Assembly (NCBI GenBank): GCA_947492385.1
Contig: CANLMX010000004.1
Coordinates: forward strand, 1-64,000
Direction: 5' to 3'
Length of the DNA: 64,000 nucleotides
Source: Planctomycetaceae bacterium
GTDB taxonomy: Bacteria > Planctomycetota > Phycisphaerae > Phycisphaerales > SM1A02
Numbering within the stretch: position 1 is the stretch's first letter; each line of letters starts with the position of its first letter. The position numbers and the translations under genes are program-made. The notes below the pieces were generated by a model. That model had not been told where the DNA came from and did not search any database. It saw only the letters and a list, made by a program, of their open reading frames with translations. Below are positions 8,255 to 18,793 of this stretch, in pieces.

Positions 8255-8268
8255 ATTCCGCGCGGAAT
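8255..8268. promoter_or_regulatory. Perfect 14-bp palindrome upstream of desaturase
   Basis: ATTCCGCGCGGAAT is perfectly symmetric and sits in the 176-base gap between gmk and the desaturase, about 30 bases upstream of a TAGCGT hexamer (8296-8301). It has the form of a transcription factor operator, possibly controlling the desaturase. No regulator gene is adjacent. Confidence 0.35.
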
Positions 8269-8371
8269 TGGCCCGGGCAGGTGGTGGCGGGCGGATAGCG
8301 TCCGTGGACCCGCGTTGAACACGAACCGAAGAAGCCTCGGACGGCCCGCCGCCACGGAGCCACGGAGCCTG

Positions 8372-9268
8372 ATGCTCCGCTACCTCGTCCCCATCGCGGC
8401 GGTGCACGTGCTCGCGCTCGCGGCGGTGGTGCCGGCGATCTTCTCGTGGACCGCGCTGGTGACGTGCCTCGTGGGAGTGCACGTGTTCGGGCAGGCGATC
8501 ACCATCGGCTACCACCGGCTGCTGGCCCACCGAAGCTTCGCGACGTCGCGGTGGTTCGAGCACCTCCTCGTGGTTGGCGCGCTGTGCTGCCTCGAGGACT
8601 CGCCGGCGCGATGGATCGCCACGCACCGCATGCACCACGCGCACAGCGACGAGGAGGAGGACCCGCACTCGCCGCTCGTGGCATTCGCATGGGGTCACCT
8701 CTGGTGGCTGCTTGTCCAGAACCGCGACCTTCACCACCGTTCGAGCTACGAGCGCTACGCGCGGGACATCCTGGCGGACCCCTTCTACATGTGGGTCGAG
8801 AAGCGGCCGTGGAGCCCGTTGTGGATCTACGCGGCGCACGTGGTGCCGTACGCGGTCATCCCGTTCTGCGTCGCGCTGGCGTGGGCCGGGCCGGGCGAGG
8901 CCGCGCTCTTCGCCGCCGGCGTGGTGACCTGGGGCGTGTTCGTGCGCACGGTGCTCGTGTGGCACATCACGTGGAGCGTGAACAGCCTGACGCACATGTT
9001 CGGCTACCGCAACCACGAGACCGGCGAGAACAGCCGGAACAACTGGCTCGTCGCGCTCTTCGCGTGCGGCGAGGGATGGCACAACAACCATCACTCGGAC
9101 CCGGCGCGATGCTCGGTCTCCCAGCGGTGGTGGGAACTGGACGTGTCGCACCTCGAGGTGCGCGCGCTCTCGCTCGTCGGGATCACCTGGGACATCGTGC
9201 CCGGGCGCGACGTGCGTCGCGCGCGGGCGATCGCGGCTCACGCGTCCGCGGGGTCCTCGAAGACCTGA
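8372..9268 (+). CDS. Acyl-CoA / fatty acid delta-9 type desaturase
   Basis: The 298-residue integral membrane di-iron enzyme has the three histidine boxes of the family: HRLLAHR (48-54), HRMHHAHSD (about 85) and WHNNHH (about 232). Two hydrophobic segment pairs surround the boxes, including the first helix directly at the N-terminus. It probably introduces a double bond into membrane acyl chains. The start is uncertain: this ATG follows GGAG with a short spacing, while an in-frame TTG at 8315 would add 19 polar residues. The 3' end overlaps the convergent YggS-family gene by 31 bases. Confidence 0.88.
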   Translation: MLRYLVPIAAVHVLALAAVVPAIFSWTALVTCLVGVHVFGQAITIGYHRLLAHRSFATSRWFEHLLVVGALCCLEDSPARWIATHRMHHAHSDEEEDPHSPLVAFAWGHLWWLLVQNRDLHHRSSYERYARDILADPFYMWVEKRPWSPLWIYAAHVVPYAVIPFCVALAWAGPGEAALFAAGVVTWGVFVRTVLVWHITWSVNSLTHMFGYRNHETGENSRNNWLVALFACGEGWHNNHHSDPARCSVSQRWWELDVSHLEVRALSLVGITWDIVPGRDVRRARAIAAHASAGSSKT

Positions 9269-10017
9269 GGCGGGCCGATCACCGCGCCGCCCACGCGGAC
9301 CAGGTTTGATCCGCACTCGACCGCGGCCTCGAAGTCGCCGCTCATGCCCATCGAGAGGATGTCGAAGCGGGCCCCGCCGGCGCCGGACTGCCGGACGTCG
9401 TCGTAGAGCTCGCGGCAGCGCTCGAACGCGGCGCGCGCCGCGTCGAGCCCGCCCTCCAGCGGGGCCATGCACATGAGCCCTCGCGCGCGGACGTTCACCA
9501 TCGTCTCGATCTGGGCCACCAGGTGCTTCGCGGCGCCCGGCGCGACGCCGGCCTTCGACGACTCGCCGGCGACATTGACCTCGACCAGCACCTCGATCGG
9601 CGTCTCGCGGCGCGAGGCCGCGGACTGGATCTCCTCGGCGAGGCGCAGGCTGTCGACCGAGTGCACGAGGCGCGTGCACTCGATCGCCTTCTTCACCTTG
9701 TTCCGCTGCAGCGAACCGATCATGTGCCACCGAACCAGCGGTGCGTGCCCCGAGAGCTCGATGCGGCGCATGCGCCATTCGTCGACCTGCGCGGCGCGCT
9801 GCACCAGCTGCTGCACGCGGTTCTCGGCGAAGTCCACCTGCCCCAGCTGCATCAGTTCGCGGATCTGGTCCACGGTGCCGGACTTCGAGACGACGACCAG
9901 CATCACGTCCTCGGCGCGACGTCCGACGCGGTGCGCCGCGGCGGCGATGCGCGCCTTCACGTCTGCGTAGCGCTGCGCCAGGGTCGTTCCGTTCGCATCC
10001 TGCGTATCGGTCGGCAT
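9238..10017 (-). CDS. YggS/PLPBP family pyridoxal phosphate homeostasis protein
   Basis: The 259-residue protein belongs to the single-domain alanine-racemase-fold PLP carriers. Hallmarks are LVVVSKSG (PLP lysine), FAENRVQQL, WHMIGSLQRNKVK, LVEVNVAGESSKAG, GLMCMAP and the C-terminal LSMGMSGDFEAAVECGSNLVRVG. A small insertion around residues 85-100 lengthens it compared with the usual 230. TATCCT on the minus strand (10029-10024) lies exactly 6 bases before the ATG, so the start is probably leaderless. Confidence 0.92.
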   Translation of the reverse strand: MPTDTQDANGTTLAQRYADVKARIAAAAHRVGRRAEDVMLVVVSKSGTVDQIRELMQLGQVDFAENRVQQLVQRAAQVDEWRMRRIELSGHAPLVRWHMIGSLQRNKVKKAIECTRLVHSVDSLRLAEEIQSAASRRETPIEVLVEVNVAGESSKAGVAPGAAKHLVAQIETMVNVRARGLMCMAPLEGGLDAARAAFERCRELYDDVRQSGAGGARFDILSMGMSGDFEAAVECGSNLVRVGGAVIGPPQVFEDPADA

Positions 10018-10055
10018 GGACGCAGGATACGCGGCGCGGCAGGGCGATCGTGCCG

Positions 10056-10511
10056 CTACCTGAACAGGCGGTAGAGGCGCGGACCGCGACGGAATCGGAC
10101 GAACGAGGCGTTCGGCAGCCAGTCCCAGTGCGATGCGAGGACCAGCGCCGCGATCACGGCGAGCACCGCGATGACCGTGAACGCGGCCTGCATCGGCGTG
10201 GACCCAAGCACCGGCGCGAAGGGAATCGCGGGTCGCGCTCGGTCGACGGAACTGTCGGCGATCGGGGCCGTGAGCCAGACGAACAGGCGGTGCGCGACTG
10301 CCATCCCCGCGACCGTGAGTGCCGCGGCCACGGCGACGCGTGCGGACGACTCGGAGTGCCAGCCCACCAGGATGATCACCGCGAGCAGGCCCAGTCCTGC
10401 AAGGAACGCGAACACGGCGTGATGCCATCGCGAGGATGAGGGATCCTTCCCCCCGCGGGGCGGGCCCTGGCGCGATCCGTAGCGGTGCAGCAAGGCCCCG
10501 CCGATGTTCAC
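10056..10511 (-). CDS. Hypothetical small membrane protein
   Basis: The product is about 151 residues with three predicted transmembrane segments (two close together in the first half, one near the C-terminus) and an Arg-rich tail. No family is recognised. The GTG start is chosen because a GAGGGG lies about 9 bases upstream and a TAGCAT hexamer (minus strand, about 10538) would place transcription just ahead. An in-frame TTG three codons earlier and an ATG at 10592 are alternatives. It lies upstream of YggS in the same direction, with a 38-base gap. Confidence 0.55.
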   Translation of the reverse strand: MNIGGALLHRYGSRQGPPRGGKDPSSSRWHHAVFAFLAGLGLLAVIILVGWHSESSARVAVAAALTVAGMAVAHRLFVWLTAPIADSSVDRARPAIPFAPVLGSTPMQAAFTVIAVLAVIAALVLASHWDWLPNASFVRFRRGPRLYRLFR

Positions 10512-10590
10512 GGGCGACAACCCCTCGTCATGGCCGGATGCTACGCCTCGCGCTGCATGGGCCCGTCGGGCGCATTCGTAGACTTCGGCC

Positions 10591-12237
10591 ATGGATTCCC
10601 TGGCCAAGTCAGCGGTGGCCCCCCGCAACGCGCCCTGCGTGCTCGTCGTCCGCGACGGCTGGGGCCTCAACCCGCACCCGGAGCAGCGCGCGGGCGACGC
10701 CACGCGCGCGGCCCGTACGCCGGTGAACGACCGGCTGGAGCGGGAGTGGCCGCACGTGCCGATCGCGACCAGCGGCGAGGACGTGGGACTTCCCGTGGAG
10801 CACGGCGAGCCCGTGATGGGAAACAGCGAGGTCGGGCACCAGAACATCGGTGCCGGGCGCATCGTCGACCAGGAGCTGATGCGGATCACGCGTGCCATCC
10901 GAAGCGGCGAGTTCGCGCGCAACCCGCGGCTGATCGCAGCGTGCGTGCGTGCCAAGGAGACGCGCGAGGACGGACGGCCGCGCGCACTGCACGTGATGGG
11001 ACTGGTGGGCGACGGGAAGGTGCACAGCGACTTCGCGCACCTGGAGGCGCTGCTGCGAATGGCCAAGGCACAGGGAGTGCCCGCGGACCGCGTGTTCGTC
11101 CATGCGTTCACCGACGGCCGCGACACGGCGCCCACGAGCGGGCTGCAGGTGATCGAGCGCCTCGAGGAGGTGCTGCGCGGGACGGGCGGGCGCATCGCCA
11201 CCGTGGCGGGCCGCTACTGGGCGATGGACCGCGACTTCCGATGGGACCGCGTGAAGCGGGCGTGGGACGCGATCCTCGCGCGGCCCGGGACGCTGGCCGG
11301 CGCGAGCGCGGCACAGGTGCTGCGGACCCACTACGCCGCGCCCACGTCGCCCAACATGGCCGGCGACGAGTTCGTCCCGCCGACGCGGATCCTCGCCGAG
11401 GCGGGCGTGCCGAACGACGGGGACGCGATCGTGTTCCTCAACTTCCGCGGAGACCGCCCGCGCGAGCTCACGATGGCGTTCGTGCTCCCGGACACCGACT
11501 GGGCGAAGGTCAAAGGCGGCGGGTTCGCGCGCGACCCGCGCCCGCGCGACCTTCTGTTCACCGCCATGTGCCGGTACGAGGAGGGGCTTCCGATGGAGGT
11601 CGCCTTCGACCGGGAGGGGCGGATGCCGGACATCCTTGGGGCATGGATCTCGGGGCTCGGACTCACGCAGTTCCGCTGCGCGGAGACCGAGAAGTTCCCA
11701 CACGTCACGTTCTTCTTCAACGACTACCGCGAGGAGCCGTTCCCGGGCGAGCATCGCGTGCTGGTGCCGAGCCCGAAGGACGTGCAGACCTACGACCAGA
11801 AGCCCGAGATGAGCGCCTTCGGCGTCCGCGACGCGGTGCTCGCGCGACTGGCGGCACCGGACTGCGAGCCGCTCATCGTGGTGAACTTCGCGAACCCCGA
11901 CATGGTGGGCCACACCGGCAACATGGACGCGGTGGTCAAGGCGTGCGAAGTGGTCGATGCGTGCGTCGGCGCGATCGTCGACGCGACGCTGGCCCGCGGC
12001 GGGAGCCTGGTGATCACCGCCGACCACGGCAACGCCGAGCAGATGAAGGACCCGCGGACGGGCGCGCCGCAGACCGCGCACACCAACTTCACGGTCGAGC
12101 TGTTCGTGGTGGGCGAGGCGTTCCGCGGCGCGCGCCTGCGCGAAGGCGGGCGCCTGGCGGACATCGCGCCCACGATGCTCGCGATGATGGGACTGCCCAA
12201 GCCGGGCGCGATGACGGGGGAGAGCCTCATCGACTGA
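10591..12237 (+). CDS. gpmI: 2,3-bisphosphoglycerate-independent phosphoglycerate mutase
   Basis: The 548-residue di-manganese enzyme of the alkaline phosphatase superfamily interconverts 3- and 2-phosphoglycerate. The first metal Asp is D22 in RDGWG (usually LDGWG), the catalytic Ser is S79 in MGNSEVGH, HAFTDGRDTAPTSG follows, and C-terminal metal motifs include NPDMVGHTGN and TADHGNAE. TAGACT at 10579-10584 lies 6 bases before the ATG, so the start looks leaderless. A 13-bp perfect hairpin follows the stop. Confidence 0.96.
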   Translation: MDSLAKSAVAPRNAPCVLVVRDGWGLNPHPEQRAGDATRAARTPVNDRLEREWPHVPIATSGEDVGLPVEHGEPVMGNSEVGHQNIGAGRIVDQELMRITRAIRSGEFARNPRLIAACVRAKETREDGRPRALHVMGLVGDGKVHSDFAHLEALLRMAKAQGVPADRVFVHAFTDGRDTAPTSGLQVIERLEEVLRGTGGRIATVAGRYWAMDRDFRWDRVKRAWDAILARPGTLAGASAAQVLRTHYAAPTSPNMAGDEFVPPTRILAEAGVPNDGDAIVFLNFRGDRPRELTMAFVLPDTDWAKVKGGGFARDPRPRDLLFTAMCRYEEGLPMEVAFDREGRMPDILGAWISGLGLTQFRCAETEKFPHVTFFFNDYREEPFPGEHRVLVPSPKDVQTYDQKPEMSAFGVRDAVLARLAAPDCEPLIVVNFANPDMVGHTGNMDAVVKACEVVDACVGAIVDATLARGGSLVITADHGNAEQMKDPRTGAPQTAHTNFTVELFVVGEAFRGARLREGGRLADIAPTMLAMMGLPKPGAMTGESLID

Positions 12238-12241
12238 ACGG

Positions 12242-12271
12242 GCGCGGCCCGCCGTCGCCGGCGGGCCGCGC
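12242..12271. terminator. GC-rich hairpin between convergent gpmI and lpdA
   Basis: A perfect 13-bp stem (12242-12254 with 12259-12271) and a 4-base loop lie between the two convergent stop codons. There is no T-run on either side, so termination would rely on the stem or on Rho. Its symmetry suits a bidirectional terminator. Confidence 0.55.
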
Positions 12272-12305
12272 GTTCCTCCGTGGTTCGTGCGCCGGGCGGC
12301 GCCCG

Positions 12306-13793
<1,488 letters not shown>

Positions 13794-13921
13794 GTCGAGG
13801 ATCTCCCTGTGGGGGTCGAAGGTGCGGGCAGACATGGTAGGAGCGCGAGCCCGCCACGTGCGGCGGCCGGACCGGGGGTGCCCCCGTTTCCTGCTAGGAT
13901 CCTTGCCCCAAGGGCCCCTCG

Positions 13922-14704
13922 GTGCGCACGGCGATCATCAGCGACATCCACTCGAACCTGACGGCCTTCGAGGCGGTCCTCGAGGACATCGGGCGGCAGG
14001 GCGTCGACCGGATCATCTGCCTGGGCGACATCATCGGCTACGGCCCCAACCCGGTGCAGTGCGTCGACCTGGTGGAGCAGCGCTGCGCCTGGAGCCTGCT
14101 CGGCAACCACGACTTCGGCGTCGCCTACGAGCCGAGCAACTTCAACAAGATCGCCGAGGACGCCGCCTTCTGGACCCGCCGGGAGCTCGAGCGCCACATG
14201 GTCGACCACCCGGAGGAGACCATGCGAAGGTGGAACTTCCTCCACCGGCTGAGGGTCCAGGTCCGCGAGGGCGGCATCCTCTACGTGCACGGATCGCCCC
14301 GGCGGCAGATCAACGAGTACATCACGCCAAGCAGCCCATACGACGACCCGAGGATGATGCAGAGCATCTTCAACCTCGTCGACTCGGTGTGCGTCGTGGG
14401 CCACACCCACGTCCCGGGCGTCTTCACGAACGACCTCGAGTTCTATAAGCCCGGCGACCTGCCCGAGCAGGCCTACGTCATCACTCCGGGCCAGAAGGCC
14501 ATCGTGAACCCCGGCTCCGTGGGCCAGCCGCGCGACCTCGACCCGCGCGCGTCCTACGCGATCATGGAGACGGACGACACCGGTGCGCCGAAGTCGTTCC
14601 GCTTCCTGCGGGTCGAGTACGACATCCAGGAAACCGTCGACCGGATCGACGGCATCACGGCGCTCGACAGCCGCCTCGGACGCCGCCTGCTCGACGGGCA
14701 GTGA
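13922..14704 (+). CDS. Metallophosphoesterase (calcineurin-like, YfcE/DUF-type)
   Basis: The 260-residue protein has the metal ligands of the calcineurin-like superfamily in order: SDIHSN at 7-12, GDIIGYGPNP, LGNHD, the HGSPRR segment and GHTHVPG. This arrangement is that of a cytoplasmic phosphodiesterase or protein phosphatase; the substrate is unknown. The start is GTG. A TAGGAT hexamer lies about 20 bases upstream, leaving a short leader with AAGGG. yidC starts 34 bases after the stop. Confidence 0.85.
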   Translation: MRTAIISDIHSNLTAFEAVLEDIGRQGVDRIICLGDIIGYGPNPVQCVDLVEQRCAWSLLGNHDFGVAYEPSNFNKIAEDAAFWTRRELERHMVDHPEETMRRWNFLHRLRVQVREGGILYVHGSPRRQINEYITPSSPYDDPRMMQSIFNLVDSVCVVGHTHVPGVFTNDLEFYKPGDLPEQAYVITPGQKAIVNPGSVGQPRDLDPRASYAIMETDDTGAPKSFRFLRVEYDIQETVDRIDGITALDSRLGRRLLDGQ

Positions 14705-14738
14705 CCGGCGCGCCCGCACGACCCACGCACGAGAAGAC

Positions 14739-16991
14739 ATGAAGACCACCGACCCGGCCGGCCGCAAGGCCCCAGCGTTCAACGTGCGACGGTTCGTCGC
14801 CACCCTCGCCGTGTTCGCGGTGGCCGCGGGCATCGTGGCGGTCATCGTCAGCGGATCGCGCTCGGGATCCGGCGAATCGCCGGTGACCGAAGCCACGCCG
14901 GCGTCACACGGCTCGCCCGCGGCCGCAGCCACGTCCGAGGGGACACCGGCGGCCGCGACGCCCGCGCCCGCCGCGACGACTGCCGCTGCGGCCGCCGCCC
15001 CTGCCGCGAAGCCCGCGCCCATGGACCGCTGGTCCGCGCGCGCGCCCGGCTCGCCGACCACGCAGCCGACACCGATCGGCTCGGTCGACCCCGCGAAGGC
15101 GCGATTCCTCGTCGAGTTCGACCCGCGCGGTGCAGGCATCGCGCGCATCACCTTCAGCGACCTGTGGTGGACCGGTGCCGACGCCCGAGCCGCCGCGCGC
15201 GCGCGTGCGTCCGGCACGGCGGAAGCCTCGATCGCGGGACGCTATTCGTTCGCGGCGCCCGGCACCCTCCAGGGCTTCGCGGTGTCGCTGCTGGCCGCAC
15301 GCGAGGTCGAGGTCGATGGCCAGGCGATCGGCCTTGCGGGGAACGTCTGGGCGGAAGTCGCCCCGGGCACGTTCGTCAGCGAGCTCGCGGATTCCACCGG
15401 CGCGCTCCAGATGCGGGTGACCCGCACGTGGCGCATCGACGCCGGTTCGTACGACCTCCGTTGCGAGCAGCGCGTCGAGAACCTCTCGACGTCGCCGCGC
15501 TCGGTGCGCTGGGTCCAGTTCGGGCCGACCGACCTGCCGCGCGAGGGCGCGGCCCCGGGCACGCAGCCCGGAACGGGCACCGGCGGCGGCGACCTGGTGG
15601 ATGCGCGCCGCTTCCATGCCGGCTACCTGATGTCGAAGGAGCGCGACCCCGGCCAGGCGACGGTGATCGTGCACGGCGCCACGCTCGACCATGCCACCGT
15701 GATCGGCCAGGTCGACGCGGGCAACTTCCGCGTCTGGCCCGACCAGCGCCAGCAGCAGGAGCGCTACAACCTCTCGTGGTTCGGCGCAACCAACCGCTAC
15801 TTCGCGTTCGCCGTGCACGCCCCGTACGCGCCGCCCGGGTCGGCCTCGCGCGCCGTGGCGCCCGCGATCGCCGTCGTGCAGGCGCAGGCGGGCGAATCCA
15901 CGTTCCGTGGCGCGCCGGACCGCGTGCTCTTCACCGACCTCACGAGCGACGCGGTCACGACCGCGCCCGGCACCGCCGCGGCGTTCGACGTCGGCGTCTT
16001 CGCCGGCCCGCTCGAGCGGTCGCTGCTCGCCTCCACCGAGCCGTACGCCGCGCTCAACATGCAGGGCCTCATCCTGTACCTGATGAGCGGCTGCTGCTCA
16101 TGGTGCACCTTTGCATGGCTCGCGGATCTCTTGGTCTGGTTCCTCTCGTTCCTGCATGACTACGTGGTCTTCGACTGGGGCCTCGCGATCATCGCGCTGG
16201 TGATCGTGGTGCGCGGACTGCTGCACCCGCTCACGCGGCGGTCGCAGATCTCGATGATGCGGGTGACCAAGCAGATGGCCGCGGTGAAGCCCGAGCTCGA
16301 GGCCATCCAGAAGCGGCACAAGGACGACCCGAAGAAGCTGCAGGAGGAGACCATCCGCCTCTACCGAGAGAAGGGCATCAACCCGCTCGGATGCGCTGGC
16401 GGCATGGTGCCGACGTTCCTGCAGATGCCGATCTGGATCGCGCTGTACGCGGTCCTCTACTACGCGTTCGAGCTGCGGCAGCAGCCCGCGTTCTTCGGGC
16501 TCTTCCAGAAGTTCGGCGACTGGCCGTTCCTTGCGGATCTCAGCGCGCAGGACCGGTTCATCCCCCTGCCCTTCTCGGTGAACCTCTACGTGTTCGAGCT
16601 CTCGTCGGTGAACCTGGTGCCGCTCCTCATGGGCCTCGTGTTCTGGGTGCAGCAGAAGTACATGTCGCCGCCGCCGTCGCCGAACATGACGCCGGAGCAG
16701 GAACAGCAGCAGAAGATCATGAAGTGGATGATGGTCATCATGTTCCCGCTGATGCTGTACTCGGCGCCGAGCGGGCTGACCCTCTACATCGCCACCAGCA
16801 CGCTGGTGGGCATCTACGAGAGCAAGCGCGTGCGCGCCGAGGTCGAGAAGATGGACTTCTCGAAGCCACGGCCCGGCAAGGGCGGCTGGCTGCAGGGCGC
16901 GTACGAGAAGGCGATGAAGCGCGTGCAGGAGACGCAGCGCTCCGCCGAGGCGCGCCGAAACGCGCCGAAGCGCCCGTACCGCGACCGCTGA
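14739..16991 (+). CDS. yidC: Membrane protein insertase YidC
   Basis: The 750-residue protein has the Gram-negative-type layout. A first transmembrane helix lies at about 22-42, followed by a long Ala/Thr/Pro linker (to about 95) and a large periplasmic beta domain (to about 430). The conserved five-helix insertase core comes next, with LGCAGGMVPTFLQMPIWIALYAVLYY, then VQQKYMSPPPSPNMTPEQEQQQKIMKWMMVIMFPLML-type elements and a basic tail. It inserts and folds inner-membrane proteins with or without SecYEG. GAGAAG lies just before the ATG. mnmE follows after 13 bases, a common pairing. Confidence 0.95.
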   Translation: MKTTDPAGRKAPAFNVRRFVATLAVFAVAAGIVAVIVSGSRSGSGESPVTEATPASHGSPAAAATSEGTPAAATPAPAATTAAAAAAPAAKPAPMDRWSARAPGSPTTQPTPIGSVDPAKARFLVEFDPRGAGIARITFSDLWWTGADARAAARARASGTAEASIAGRYSFAAPGTLQGFAVSLLAAREVEVDGQAIGLAGNVWAEVAPGTFVSELADSTGALQMRVTRTWRIDAGSYDLRCEQRVENLSTSPRSVRWVQFGPTDLPREGAAPGTQPGTGTGGGDLVDARRFHAGYLMSKERDPGQATVIVHGATLDHATVIGQVDAGNFRVWPDQRQQQERYNLSWFGATNRYFAFAVHAPYAPPGSASRAVAPAIAVVQAQAGESTFRGAPDRVLFTDLTSDAVTTAPGTAAAFDVGVFAGPLERSLLASTEPYAALNMQGLILYLMSGCCSWCTFAWLADLLVWFLSFLHDYVVFDWGLAIIALVIVVRGLLHPLTRRSQISMMRVTKQMAAVKPELEAIQKRHKDDPKKLQEETIRLYREKGINPLGCAGGMVPTFLQMPIWIALYAVLYYAFELRQQPAFFGLFQKFGDWPFLADLSAQDRFIPLPFSVNLYVFELSSVNLVPLLMGLVFWVQQKYMSPPPSPNMTPEQEQQQKIMKWMMVIMFPLMLYSAPSGLTLYIATSTLVGIYESKRVRAEVEKMDFSKPRPGKGGWLQGAYEKAMKRVQETQRSAEARRNAPKRPYRDR

Positions 16992-17004
16992 GGCGTCCGG
17001 CCCG

Positions 17005-18351
17005 TTGGATGCCGCGTCCACCATCCTCGCCGTCGCGTCCCCGGCGGGGCCGTCGCCGCGCGGGCTGGTGCGGGCGAGCGGGAGCGGTGCATGCACGCAC
17101 GTCGCGGCAGCGCTCGAGGGGCCCGGTGCGCAGGCCGTCGCCGCGGGGGTGCGCGGCGTCCACGTCGCGCGCCTCGCCGGACCGTCCATCCCCGTCCTGG
17201 TCGCGTGCATGCCGGCGCCGCGAAGCGCGACGGGCGAGGACTGCGTCGAAGTGCACGCCACGGGGAATCCCGCGCTCCTCGAGCGCATCGTGGACATGGT
17301 GATCGCATGCGCGGATGGAGGCGCGCGGCGCGCGCATCCCGGCGAGTTCAGCGTGCGCGCCGTGCTCCACGGGCGCATGACGGCGGCGCAGGCCGACGGT
17401 GTCGCGCACGCGATCGCGGCAGAGACGGATGCGGCGCTCGCGGCCGCTCGCGCGACGGCCGGGCTCGATGCATCGGGCATGCAGCGCGCATGGTCCGGCG
17501 AGATCGCCGACGTCCTCGCGCTCGTCGAGGCCGGCATCGACTTCACCGACCAGGAGGGCGTGGTCGCGATCGCACGTCACGATCTCGAGCGCCGGCTGGA
17601 CGCGGTCGGGTCCGCGATCGAGGCGGCACTGCGGGCCGCGGAAGGGACCGAACGCGCGGTCCACGCGCCGCGCGTCGTGCTCTGCGGGCCGCCGAACGCG
17701 GGAAAGAGCTCGCTCTTCAATGCGCTGCTCGGGCGCACGCGGAGCGTCGAGCACGAAGGCCGCGGCACCACGCGCGACGCGATCGAGGCGGCGCTCGGGC
17801 TCGGTGACGGCACCGAGGCGGTGCTGGTCGACATCCCGGGGCTCGAGGAAGCGGTCGAACGGATCGACCTGCTCATGCAGCGGCGCGCGGCGGACGCGAT
17901 CGCACGGGCGGACGTCGTGATCGCCTGCGACGACGGGAACGGCCCGGTGGCGGCGATCCCCGGCGCGGCGGTCGTGATCCGCGCGCGCACGAAGTGCGAC
18001 GTCGCGCGTCCGGACCCGTGCGACGTTGAGCTCGGCGGGAAGGCGCCCCGTGACGGGATCGCGACCAGCGCGCGCACCGGGCGCGGGCTCGACTCCCTCC
18101 GCGGCGCGATCCGGAACGCGTGCGCGCGCAGCCGATCGCATGCGACCGGCGCCGCGGCGCTCGGTTCGGCCCGCGCGATGCTGCTTTCGGAGGCCGCGGC
18201 CGCGATCCGCGCCGGCCGAGACGAGCACGTACCCGAGTTGGCCGCGGCGTGGATGCGCACCGCGCTCGACCGCCTTGGCGAGGTATCCGGCGCGATCCCC
18301 CCGGATGACGTGCTTGGCCGCATCTTCGCACGGTTCTGCATCGGGAAGTGA
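17005..18351 (+). CDS. mnmE: tRNA uridine-5-carboxymethylaminomethyl(34) synthesis GTPase MnmE (divergent)
   Basis: The 448-residue protein has the MnmE order: an N-terminal tetrahydrofolate-binding domain (ILAVASPAG..., EVHATGNP), a helical domain and an inserted G domain with GPPNAGKSS, GTTRD, a DIPG switch and TKCD in place of NKxD. It ends in the invariant FCIGK with the functional Cys. With MnmG it modifies U34 of tRNAs. The G3 motif is DIPGLEE where most members have DTAGLR, and the helical domain is diverged. The start is TTG: no better in-frame start exists and the protein aligns from the second residue. Confidence 0.88.
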   Translation: MDAASTILAVASPAGPSPRGLVRASGSGACTHVAAALEGPGAQAVAAGVRGVHVARLAGPSIPVLVACMPAPRSATGEDCVEVHATGNPALLERIVDMVIACADGGARRAHPGEFSVRAVLHGRMTAAQADGVAHAIAAETDAALAAARATAGLDASGMQRAWSGEIADVLALVEAGIDFTDQEGVVAIARHDLERRLDAVGSAIEAALRAAEGTERAVHAPRVVLCGPPNAGKSSLFNALLGRTRSVEHEGRGTTRDAIEAALGLGDGTEAVLVDIPGLEEAVERIDLLMQRRAADAIARADVVIACDDGNGPVAAIPGAAVVIRARTKCDVARPDPCDVELGGKAPRDGIATSARTGRGLDSLRGAIRNACARSRSHATGAAALGSARAMLLSEAAAAIRAGRDEHVPELAAAWMRTALDRLGEVSGAIPPDDVLGRIFARFCIGK

Positions 18352-18376
18352 CGCCACGCGCGGTACCTTCCGCGCG

Positions 18377-18793
18377 ATGCAGGGCTCGATCGACATCCGC
18401 GTGCGCTATTGCGAGTGCGACCCGATGGGCGTGGTGCACCACACGGTGTACCCCGTGTGGTTCGAGATGGGCCGCACCGAGCTGCTGCGCTCCACCGGCC
18501 GCACGTACCGCGACATGGAGTCCGCGGGGCTGCTGCTTGCGGTCGTGAAGCTCGAGGTGACCTACCGCGCTCCGGCGCGCTACGACGACCTCGTCACGCT
18601 GCGGACGACGCTCACGCGAGTTGGGGCCGTGAAGATCGAGCATGCGTACGAGCTGTTCCGCGGCGACGACCTGCTGGTCACGGGGTCGACCGTCCTCGCG
18701 TGCCTCGATCGCGAGGGCCGTGCGCGCGCGCTGCCGGAGGGTGCGCTCGGCGACGTGCCCGCCGCGGGCGGCACGGGTGCCTCAGGCGGGTGA
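18377..18793 (+). CDS. Acyl-CoA thioesterase, YbgC/4HBT family
   Basis: The 138-residue hotdog-fold protein has the 4-hydroxybenzoyl-CoA thioesterase signature RYCECDPMGVVHHTVYPVWFE (read in two parts: RYCECDPMGVVHH and YPVWFE), with the catalytic Asp in DPMG. Such enzymes hydrolyse short acyl-CoAs, and YbgC is often linked to the Tol-Pal region, which is not present here. TACCTT at 18364-18369 ends 7 bases before the ATG, a leaderless-type start. The 3' end overlaps the convergent DUF721 gene by 12 bases. Confidence 0.9.
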   Translation: MQGSIDIRVRYCECDPMGVVHHTVYPVWFEMGRTELLRSTGRTYRDMESAGLLLAVVKLEVTYRAPARYDDLVTLRTTLTRVGAVKIEHAYELFRGDDLLVTGSTVLACLDREGRARALPEGALGDVPAAGGTGASGG

